64,000 nucleotides of DNA from an uncultured Acetatifactor sp. (GTDB taxonomy: Bacteria; Bacillota; Clostridia; Lachnospirales; Lachnospiraceae). The stretch spans positions 148,218-212,217 of the forward strand of contig CAJTPN010000002.1 of assembly GCA_910578185.1 (NCBI GenBank), given 5' to 3'. Below are positions 35,653 through 42,965 of this stretch, piece after piece. Position 1 is the first letter of the stretch. Every line of letters starts with the position of its first letter. A program made the position numbers and the translations under genes. Under the pieces are notes generated by a model. That model did not search any database, was not told where the DNA came from, and was given only the letters and a program-made list of their open reading frames with translations.

Positions 35653-36231
35653 ATGACGAAAATAAAAGGTCTCAGCTTTTACAAGAGAAAAAAGAAGATA
35701 AACAAGTCCCATGTGCGGGAAGTGCTGAGTTGGATAACGGGGATGTTGATTGCGGTATTTATCGCGGTGGTTTTGAATATTTTTATGGGAACCATGACCA
35801 GTGTTGTCGGCGTATCCATGGAACCTACCTTGTATAACGGACAGCATATATTTATCAACACATTTCTTTATTTGATCTCAGCGCCTAAAAGCGGGGATGT
35901 GATTGTATTTTTGCCAAACGGAAACGAACATGCGCATTACTATGTCAAAAGAGTTGTGGCAGTTCCGGGAGACAGCGTGTTGATTCAAAATGGCGTCCTG
36001 TATGTAAATGGCCAGGAAAGTCCGTGGGTAACGGAGAAGCTGATGGACGAAGGGATTGCCGCAAATGAATTTACGCTTGGAAATACAGAATTTTTCTGTA
36101 TCGGAGATAATCCTGACAGCAGTGAGGACAGCAGATCGGCAAATATCGGTCCCGTGAAAGAAAAAGATATTATAGGAAAGGTATGGTTTCGTGCTCCCTG
36201 TGAAAAGCAGGGCATGGGATTTGTAAAATAG
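35653..36231 (+). CDS. lepB: Signal peptidase I (first copy)
   Basis: A 192-residue membrane-bound serine protease that releases secreted proteins. A basic N-terminus (KRKKKINK) precedes one membrane span (about 25-46). The catalytic dyad is S55 (GVSMEPT) and K99 (YYVKRVVAVPGD), with the GDNPDSSEDSR box near the end. AAGGTGAAGG (35638-35647) supports the ATG at 35653. The second copy lies two genes on, differing in charge and length; the two probably have distinct substrates or growth-phase use. Confidence 0.93.
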   Translation: MTKIKGLSFYKRKKKINKSHVREVLSWITGMLIAVFIAVVLNIFMGTMTSVVGVSMEPTLYNGQHIFINTFLYLISAPKSGDVIVFLPNGNEHAHYYVKRVVAVPGDSVLIQNGVLYVNGQESPWVTEKLMDEGIAANEFTLGNTEFFCIGDNPDSSEDSRSANIGPVKEKDIIGKVWFRAPCEKQGMGFVK

Positions 36232-36233
36232 AG

Positions 36234-37088
36234 ATGAATTATCAATGGTACCCCGGTCATATGTCTAAGGCGAAACGTATGATGCAGGAGAATATGAAAC
36301 TTATAGATCTGGTGATCGAGTTGGTGGATGCGAGAGTGCCTTCCGCCAGCCGCAATCCGGATATTGATGAGCTTGCCAAAGGGAAATCCAGAATTTTGTT
36401 GTTGAATAAATCCGATTTGGCCAATGCAGCCTGCAATAAAGCATGGCTTCAATTTTACAGGCAGAAGGGACTTCATGTTCTGGAGATCAATTCTAAAACG
36501 GGAGCGGGTATCCGATTGATCAATCAGCTGGTGCAGGAAGCCTGCGCAGAAAAGATCGCCAGGGACAAAAAACGGGGGATTGTTAATCGTCCGGTGAGAG
36601 CAATGGTGGTTGGAATCCCCAATGTGGGTAAGTCCACTTTCATCAATTCATTTTCAGGAAAGGCCTGTACCAAGACCGGAAACAAACCCGGGGTCACAAA
36701 GGGACAGCAGTGGATTCGATTGAGTAAGACGCTGGAATTGCTGGATACGCCCGGTATTCTCTGGCCTAAATTTGAGGACCAGCGCGCAGGGATGCGGCTT
36801 GCCTTTATCGGTTCCATCAATGACGAAATCATAATTATGGAAGATTTGGCATGCGATCTGTTGGACTGTCTGAAAGACGTGTGTCCAAGTGCAGTGGAAA
36901 AGCGTTATCAAATTCAATGGAAAGACACGGCGGCGGAGACGTTGCAGGAAATAGCGCGCTGCAGGGGATGTATGTTAAAAAATGAAGGCCTTGATATGAA
37001 AAAGGCGGCGGATATACTGACCGATGACTTCAGAAGCGGACGCTTGGGCAGAATATCATTGGAAGTAGCAAAACAGGAGAACGAATGA
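36234..37088 (+). CDS. rbgA: Ribosome biogenesis GTPase YlqF/RbgA
   Basis: A 284-residue circularly permuted GTPase for late 50S assembly. The motif order is permuted: G4 (LNKSDL) near residue 60, G1 (GIPNVGKST) near 127 and G3 (DTPGILWP) near 173. The opening NYQWYPGHMSKA is typical. The C-terminal helical domain contacts rRNA. It starts 2 nt after the first lepB and overlaps the second lepB by ATGA, so the three are tightly coupled. Confidence 0.95.
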   Translation: MNYQWYPGHMSKAKRMMQENMKLIDLVIELVDARVPSASRNPDIDELAKGKSRILLLNKSDLANAACNKAWLQFYRQKGLHVLEINSKTGAGIRLINQLVQEACAEKIARDKKRGIVNRPVRAMVVGIPNVGKSTFINSFSGKACTKTGNKPGVTKGQQWIRLSKTLELLDTPGILWPKFEDQRAGMRLAFIGSINDEIIIMEDLACDLLDCLKDVCPSAVEKRYQIQWKDTAAETLQEIARCRGCMLKNEGLDMKKAADILTDDFRSGRLGRISLEVAKQENE

Positions 37089-37624
37089 TGAATAAAGTGA
37101 TGAAAGAGATCATAAACACACTGCTTTATCTGTTGGGGGTTCTGTGTCTGACTTGGCTTTTGATCACCTTTGTGGGGCAGAGAACGGAAGTGGATGGTTC
37201 TTCCATGGAACCTACACTCTCAAATGGAGATAACCTTTTGGTGGATAAGATCAGCTATCGTTTCAGAGAACCGGAACGGTTCGATATCATTGTGTTTTCC
37301 TTTAAGTATAAGGAAGATACTTATTTTATTAAAAGAATTATTGGACTTCCGGGCGAAACCGTGTGGATAGATGAAAAAGGAAACATCTATATCGACGGTG
37401 AACTTCTGGAAGAAAGCTACGGTAAAGAGATCATCAGCGCCGATAAGATTGGAATTGCCGGGGAGCCAATCGTAGTGGGAGAAGATGAGTATTTTGTTTT
37501 GGGTGACAACCGAAATAACAGTAAGGACAGTCGTACAACGATTGTGGGAAATGTAAAAAAGAAGGACATTATCGGCAGAGCATTTGTCCGGCTGTGGCCC
37601 TTAGACAAGATGAAGACCCTGTAA
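37085..37624 (+). CDS. lepB: Signal peptidase I (second copy)
   Basis: A 179-residue signal peptidase with one N-terminal span (about 9-30), catalytic S40 in GSSMEPT, K83 in YFIKRIIGLPGE and the GDNRNNSKDSR box. Its ATG overlaps the rbgA stop codon, and it could start one codon later. A weak ribosome site (AGGAGAACGA) lies in the end of rbgA. It differs enough from the other copy that a recent duplication is unlikely. Confidence 0.93.
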   Translation: MMNKVMKEIINTLLYLLGVLCLTWLLITFVGQRTEVDGSSMEPTLSNGDNLLVDKISYRFREPERFDIIVFSFKYKEDTYFIKRIIGLPGETVWIDEKGNIYIDGELLEESYGKEIISADKIGIAGEPIVVGEDEYFVLGDNRNNSKDSRTTIVGNVKKKDIIGRAFVRLWPLDKMKTL

Positions 37625-37692
37625 GTAACGTTGAAATTGTCAGTGGAAGCAGCGCCGCAAAAGAAGCGTCTGCGGAATGCCAGGGGATGAAT

Positions 37693-38466
37693 ATGGAAAG
37701 TATCAAAGAGATAAAAAAGATTCTTCAGGCAGCGTCTATCGAGGAGCTGCCTGAATTTATAAAAGCCTATTCTGCGGATGAGAGAGCGGGTGTATGCAAG
37801 TTAGTGGAAACGGCGGCAAAGCGCCTGGAAGCCCTGCAGAAAGAAATACTCCGGACTGAGGCCCTGTGTTTCTACGAAAAGAAATATGAAGAATACGCCT
37901 GTATCTGCGGCATTGACGAAGTGGGAAGAGGACCACTTGCGGGGCCGGTGGTCGCGGGAGCGGTAATTCTTCCAAAAGATTGTCACATTTTATATATAAA
38001 TGATTCCAAGCAGCTCTCCGAAAAAAAAAGAGAGGAGCTTTATGAGGTGATTAAAGAACAGGCTGTGGCCTGGGCTGTGGGATATGCTTCGCCCAGGCGG
38101 ATCGACGAGATCAATATTCTTCAGGCTACCTACGAGGCGATGCGCCAAGCCGTGAACTGCCTCATTCCTGAACCGGATTTGCTGTTAAACGATGCCGTGA
38201 CGATTCCTCATATCACGATTCCGCAAGTGCCCATCATCAAAGGGGATGCAAAAAGCATCTCCATTGGTGCCGCCAGCATTATGGCAAAGGTTACAAGGGA
38301 CAGACTGATGGTGGAATACCACAAAGCATATCCGGAGTATGATTTTGCGGGCAATAAGGGCTATGGAAGCGCAGGGCATATGGAGGCACTGAAAAAATAC
38401 GGCCCTACACCGATACATAGAAAAAGCTTTCTCAAGAATCTAAACGACATGCCGGAGCAACCTTAA
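37693..38466 (+). CDS. rnhB: Ribonuclease HII
   Basis: A 257-residue nuclease that nicks RNA in RNA-DNA hybrids and single ribonucleotides in DNA. The catalytic start D75-E76 is in GIDEVGRGPLAGPV; NDSKQLSEKKREEL and GDAKSISIGAASIMAKVTRD follow. The first ~65 residues are a helical extension seen in many Firmicutes RNase HII proteins. Starts at 37687 and 37693 are both possible; AGGGGATG favours 37693. It follows the second lepB by 68 nt. Confidence 0.92.
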   Translation: MESIKEIKKILQAASIEELPEFIKAYSADERAGVCKLVETAAKRLEALQKEILRTEALCFYEKKYEEYACICGIDEVGRGPLAGPVVAGAVILPKDCHILYINDSKQLSEKKREELYEVIKEQAVAWAVGYASPRRIDEINILQATYEAMRQAVNCLIPEPDLLLNDAVTIPHITIPQVPIIKGDAKSISIGAASIMAKVTRDRLMVEYHKAYPEYDFAGNKGYGSAGHMEALKKYGPTPIHRKSFLKNLNDMPEQP

Positions 38467-38560
38467 TATTTGAATTCGCAGGATTTCCTTTTTTGGTGGC
38501 ACAGCCGCATGGATGCATTTTAAGGGATGATGGAGCGTTTGACGCGCAAGGGAGGAAGAT

Positions 38561-40519
38561 ATGAAGCTGACACAATTGTTTTCGGGAGATACACATACGG
38601 AAGACAGACGTCCGGTGGAGAACCAGGGCCGTTTACAGTCGGTTTCGGCGCAGACAGCGGCACAGATTGGCAGACAGATTCGCTCCCTTGTACCAGGACA
38701 GACCATCACCGGAGAAATCGTGTCCAGAAACGGCAGCGAGGTACAGATTAAAGTCGCGGAAGATGTGATATTAAATGCCAAAGTGGATAGGAACATGAAT
38801 CTGGAAGTCGGTAAAAACATGACTTTTGAGGTTAAAAACAACGGTACAGCGTTGACGCTAAGTCCTTTGTTTACAAATGTTTCCACGGACGTTAATGTTT
38901 TGAAAGCGCTGAATATGGCCGGATTACAGGTAAATCAGACTAACGTACAAATGACAGAACAGCTGATGGCCGCCGGCCTATCCGTCAACAAAAATGCGCT
39001 TCAGCAAATGTTTAGGGAGATGAATAGTTTTCCACAGGGGGAAATATCCGATTTTATATATCTTCACAAGCTGCAGATGCCTGTAAATGAACTGACCGTA
39101 AACCAAATGATTTCATACCGGAATTTGACGCATCAGTTGGGGGAAGGAATGGATACCATTATGGGGGCGCTGCCGGAGGTTTTTGACGCCATGGTGGCGG
39201 ATGGAGATGTGGACGGCGCGGTAAAATTATACCAGGAAATTATGAAGTTGGCACAGGAGGGTTTGGACGAAGGACAGACGGAAACACCCATGCTGCCCAC
39301 ACAGGGCTCCGTTGCTTCTCAGGAAGGCGGCACCCTGATACAATTCCAGGGCAATGCTTTCTTGCAGGAAGAGGGGATTGGAGTGGAAGGAAACGGAGTG
39401 GTAAAACCGGGAACTGCAGTCACATCTCCGGACGGTACCATCCCAGAGCAGCCGCCCCAATCTCCTGAGGGGTTACGCCCCAATTTCTCTGCAGTTGATA
39501 TTCAAAAAACAATGGTTGAGGGAATGGTTCGAGGTGTGATACCGGATATGACGTCCGGAGAGACGATATCCGGGAATGGTTCTGATACAGCGGCAGAGAT
39601 ACCGGAAGGCGCAAGGGAGGTGCCTTCCGACAACGTGTCAGGCCAGACTATGAATCAAAGGCAAAATGAAATACCGGATAGCCTGCGCAGAGACCTGGCA
39701 CAGGAGGCGTTGAAACTTCTTGATAGTGCGAGGCTTCCTGGGGAACAGGCCGCTGATCTACGTTCACAGATTATTCGCTTCGCACAGGGGCAGACGGATA
39801 GCGGACAATTTTTTTCTACAGTGAATCTTCTGGCAGATCTGTGTAAAAATGATTCCGGATCTGCGCAGGAACTGCTAAAACTTTTTTCGGGACATAATTT
39901 TCGAAAACTGATGGGGACACATTTAAAAAAAATCTGGACGATTACACCTGAAGAGTTAGAAACACCGGGAAAGGTGGATGAATTGTATCGCAGGCTTGAC
40001 AGACAGCTTAAGGGTCTGGCGCAGGCTTTGGAACATAGTGGGCAAAATAATAGCACGGCTTTTAAAGCGACATCATCTCTTTCTCAGAATATAGACTTTC
40101 TACAGCAGATTAACCAGATGTACGCCTATGTGCAACTGCCGCTTCGGCTACAGCAGGGAAAAGCCCATGGAGAATTGTATGTCTATTCCAACAAAAAGAA
40201 GCTTTCTCAAAAAGACGGAACGGTAAGCGCTTTGCTGCATTTGGATATGGAACATCTGGGCCCGGTTGACGTATATGTGGCCATGCAGAACAATAAAGTC
40301 AACACCAAGTTTTATGTATGCGACGATTCCATGATCGATTTTCTCTCCGGACATATGGACATTCTCACAAAACGCCTTCAGACAAGAGGGTATGACTGCA
40401 GTTTTGCCATGACTGTCCGAGGGTTGGAGGAAAATGAGGCTAAGGGAGGGCTGGATCCAATTTTGGAGCGTGAAAAAGGAATTGTCCTTTCCCAATATGC
40501 TTTTGATGTGCGCACTTAA
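38561..40519 (+). CDS. FliK-like hook-length-control-type protein
   Basis: A 652-residue Gln-rich protein without signal peptide or membrane span. The last ~120 residues (about 530-645) resemble the FliK C-terminal (Flg_hook) domain: LPLRLQQGKAHGELYVYSNK, then LLHLDMEHLGPVDVYVAM and a final RLQTRGYDCSFAM. The N-terminal ~110 residues may form a small barrel (PGQTITGEIVSRNGSEVQIKV). The middle is low-complexity. Family knowledge: YlqG-type proteins sit between rnhB and an FlhB-like gene in Firmicutes, outside flagellar operons. Function undefined. AGGGAGG precedes the ATG. Confidence 0.75.
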   Translation: MKLTQLFSGDTHTEDRRPVENQGRLQSVSAQTAAQIGRQIRSLVPGQTITGEIVSRNGSEVQIKVAEDVILNAKVDRNMNLEVGKNMTFEVKNNGTALTLSPLFTNVSTDVNVLKALNMAGLQVNQTNVQMTEQLMAAGLSVNKNALQQMFREMNSFPQGEISDFIYLHKLQMPVNELTVNQMISYRNLTHQLGEGMDTIMGALPEVFDAMVADGDVDGAVKLYQEIMKLAQEGLDEGQTETPMLPTQGSVASQEGGTLIQFQGNAFLQEEGIGVEGNGVVKPGTAVTSPDGTIPEQPPQSPEGLRPNFSAVDIQKTMVEGMVRGVIPDMTSGETISGNGSDTAAEIPEGAREVPSDNVSGQTMNQRQNEIPDSLRRDLAQEALKLLDSARLPGEQAADLRSQIIRFAQGQTDSGQFFSTVNLLADLCKNDSGSAQELLKLFSGHNFRKLMGTHLKKIWTITPEELETPGKVDELYRRLDRQLKGLAQALEHSGQNNSTAFKATSSLSQNIDFLQQINQMYAYVQLPLRLQQGKAHGELYVYSNKKKLSQKDGTVSALLHLDMEHLGPVDVYVAMQNNKVNTKFYVCDDSMIDFLSGHMDILTKRLQTRGYDCSFAMTVRGLEENEAKGGLDPILEREKGIVLSQYAFDVRT

Positions 40520-40627
40520 CCGGGGGATTGGCACTTGGCAGAAAGCTGGTGGAAACAGAGCCGGACATGATTGGTGATATGTTTTCGGCAATCGAACAGA
40601 AGCGTTCGGATGGGGGCTGGAGTGAAA

Positions 40628-40948
40628 ATGGGAAAAAAAACAGAAACGGGCCATTCCAAAGAAAATGGCGGTAAATTAAAACAGGCGGTTGCGCTGGAAT
40701 ATAATCCTTCCGAGGACGCTCCCCGCGTGATTGCAAGCGGGCGTGGAATTCTGGCGGAAAAAATAATTGAAAAAGCCCAGGATTGCGATGTGCCCATCCA
40801 TCGGGACGACAAGCTGGCGGATACCTTATCACGGCTGGACATCGGAGATATGATACCTCCGGAATTATACGAGGTAGTGGCGGAAATATTGGTGTTTGTG
40901 GATTCCATGGATAAGCTGAAAGGGAAAGTCAGGGGAAAAGGAGTTTGA
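40628..40948 (+). CDS. FlhB C-terminal-domain-like protein (YlqH type)
   Basis: A 106-residue protein that matches only the cytoplasmic tail of the type III export switch proteins FlhB/EscU: AVALEYNPSEDAPRVIASG, then GRGILAEKIIEKAQDCDVPI and IPPELYEVVAEILVFV. No membrane domain is present. The self-cleaving NPTH of FlhB is NPSE here, so cleavage is unlikely. GGAG (40619-40622) is 5 nt before the ATG. It overlaps yraN by 4 nt. It probably acts with the FliK-like protein just upstream, as FliK and FlhB do in export switching (inference). Confidence 0.82.
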   Translation: MGKKTETGHSKENGGKLKQAVALEYNPSEDAPRVIASGRGILAEKIIEKAQDCDVPIHRDDKLADTLSRLDIGDMIPPELYEVVAEILVFVDSMDKLKGKVRGKGV

Positions 40949-41304
40949 ACAGGAGAAAAACAGGGACGGAATGGGAGCAGACGGCATCGGCTTATCTGGC
41001 AAGAAAGGGGATGCGGATTGTAACCGTCAATTTTCGCTGCAGGCAGGGTGAGATTGATCTGATCGGATATCATAATGGGTATCTTGTCTTTGTGGAGGTA
41101 AAATACCGTACCGGCACGGAAAAAGGATATGCGCTGGAGGCTGTGGATCGTCGAAAGCAGCGGAAGATATGCAGGGTTGCGGATTACTATAGATATCTGC
41201 ATGGTCTGGGAGACGGGGTTGGCGTGCGGTACGATGTGGTTGGAATTCAGGGCGGAGATATTCAGTGGATACAGAATGCATTTCAGCATATATACGCAAA
41301 TTAG
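40945..41304 (+). CDS. YraN-family (UPF0102) nuclease-like protein
   Basis: A 119-residue protein with a restriction-endonuclease-like core: GTEWEQTASAYLARKG, NFRCRQGEIDLIGYH (acidic EID) and VFVEVKYRTG (ExK). Family members are presumed nucleases linked to DNA processing or competence; activity is not shown for most. The TTG at 40945 overlaps the previous stop codon, with AAGGAG directly upstream (1 nt gap) and AGGGG at a better distance. Confidence 0.9.
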   Translation: MNRRKTGTEWEQTASAYLARKGMRIVTVNFRCRQGEIDLIGYHNGYLVFVEVKYRTGTEKGYALEAVDRRKQRKICRVADYYRYLHGLGDGVGVRYDVVGIQGGDIQWIQNAFQHIYAN

Positions 41305-41357
41305 TTTGTTTTCGGCTTTTCCAATTCTGAAGGCGTAAGGAAGGATATGAGAATGAT

Positions 41358-42242
41358 ATGTATCAAATAGTTCGGGCAGTAAACGGAAGCGGCGTACCTT
41401 GCCAAAATCGGATTCAGGTCGGAGAGGAAGGCGCCGAAATAGAGTATTTGACATTTCCGGGGCTGGATCGTTCCGGAATCGTGAAGCACCTTTTTACGAC
41501 CCGTATGGGCGGCGTCAGTGGGGGAGAATTCTCCACTATGAATCTGAGTTTTACCAGAGGCGATGAGACGGAGGCCGTAAAGGCCAATTACAGGAGAATA
41601 GCAGAGACCCTGGGATGCAGCGTCTCAGATATGGTGGCGTCCCATCAGACACATACCACCAATATTCGCAGAGTTACAGCGGAGGATAAAGGAAAAGGGA
41701 TTACCCGGGACAGGGGTTATGAGGACGTGGACGGACTTATGACAGATGTTCCGGGCATTGTGCTTGTGACCTATTATGCAGATTGTGTTCCGTTATTTTT
41801 TGTAGATCCGATACACAGATGTATCGGTCTGGCGCATTCCGGCTGGCGGGGAACTTTGGGCAGGATGGGGGCTTGCATGGTGAAGGCAATGGGAGCGGCA
41901 TTTGGAAGCAGGCCGGAGGATTTATGTACCGCAATCGGACCCTCTATCTGCCGGGACTGCTATGAGGTCAGTCAGGATGTGGCCTTGCAGTTTAGGGACG
42001 AGTTGGGCGTAAAGGTGGTTTCTTCGGGGAGAGCGCCCGGAAAATACCAGCTTGATTTGTGGCTGGCCAATCAGGAAATTCTGCTACAGGCAGGTGTTTT
42101 GCCACAAAATATAGAGGTTACGGATATTTGTACTTGTCATAACAGCAAGTATCTTTTTTCTCATCGTGCCAGCGGTGGAAAAAGAGGCAATATGGGAGCG
42201 TTTTTAATGCTGAAATGCGACGAGCAGGAAAGGAATCTATAA
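41358..42242 (+). CDS. pgeF: Peptidoglycan editing factor PgeF / laccase-domain protein
   Basis: A 294-residue protein of the multicopper-oxidase-like DUF152 family. The metal ligands are H in SHQTHTTNI, C in YADCVPLFFVD and H in GLAHSGWRGT. Family knowledge: E. coli YfiH prevents L-Ser from replacing L-Ala in peptidoglycan precursors, and relatives act on purine nucleosides. A ribosome site AAGGAAGG lies 12 nt upstream, a long spacing. A response-regulator gene starts right after the stop. Confidence 0.88.
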   Translation: MYQIVRAVNGSGVPCQNRIQVGEEGAEIEYLTFPGLDRSGIVKHLFTTRMGGVSGGEFSTMNLSFTRGDETEAVKANYRRIAETLGCSVSDMVASHQTHTTNIRRVTAEDKGKGITRDRGYEDVDGLMTDVPGIVLVTYYADCVPLFFVDPIHRCIGLAHSGWRGTLGRMGACMVKAMGAAFGSRPEDLCTAIGPSICRDCYEVSQDVALQFRDELGVKVVSSGRAPGKYQLDLWLANQEILLQAGVLPQNIEVTDICTCHNSKYLFSHRASGGKRGNMGAFLMLKCDEQERNL

Positions 42243-42243
42243 T

Positions 42244-42936
42244 ATGGCAAATATACTTGTATGTGACGATGATAAAGAAATTGTGGACGCGATTGAAATT
42301 TATTTGAGCCAGGACGGATATCAGATATTCAAGGCATACGATGGAGCTCAGGCAATCGAGCTTCTAAAAAAAGAGGATATCCATCTGCTGATCATGGATG
42401 TGATGATGCCAAAGCTGGACGGAATCCGTGCCACATTAAAGATTCGGGAGTACAGCAGTATACCGATCATTATGCTCTCTGCAAAGTCAGAGGATACGGA
42501 CAAAATACTGGGATTGAATATCGGAGCCGACGACTATATTACCAAGCCCTTTAATCCGCTGGAGCTTGCAGCAAGAGTGAAATCCAACCTGAGAAGATAC
42601 ACCTCCCTGGGAAGTCTGAGCGTGGAAAATAAAGCGATATATCAGGCCGGAGGGCTTGTCATCAACGATGATACCAAACAGGTAACAGTGGATGGAGAAC
42701 CGGTAAAGATGACGCCTATCGAATATAACATTCTGTTGCTGTTGATGAAAAACCAGGGCAGGGTCTTTTCCATTGATCAAATTTATGAAAGTATCTGGAA
42801 TGAAAACGCCATTGGTGCGGACAATACGGTGGCGGTTCATATCCGCCATATTCGTGAGAAAATAGAAATCAACCCTAAGGAACCCACTTACCTGAAGGTA
42901 GTGTGGGGGGTCGGTTATAAGATCGACAAACAATAA
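42244..42936 (+). CDS. OmpR-family response regulator
   Basis: A 230-residue DNA-binding regulator. The receiver (1-120) has D9-D10 (CDDDKEI), phospho-acceptor D52 (LLIMDVMMPK), T/S and K in AKSEDTDKIL and DYITKPFNPL. The winged-helix output (about 135-228) contains MTPIEYNILLLLMKN and HIRHIREKIE. It is 30 nt upstream of a sensor kinase, so the two form a two-component system. The targets are not visible from sequence. Confidence 0.95.
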   Translation: MANILVCDDDKEIVDAIEIYLSQDGYQIFKAYDGAQAIELLKKEDIHLLIMDVMMPKLDGIRATLKIREYSSIPIIMLSAKSEDTDKILGLNIGADDYITKPFNPLELAARVKSNLRRYTSLGSLSVENKAIYQAGGLVINDDTKQVTVDGEPVKMTPIEYNILLLLMKNQGRVFSIDQIYESIWNENAIGADNTVAVHIRHIREKIEINPKEPTYLKVVWGVGYKIDKQ

Positions 42937-42965
42937 TTTCGCAAGGACAGACATCGAGGTGCGTT

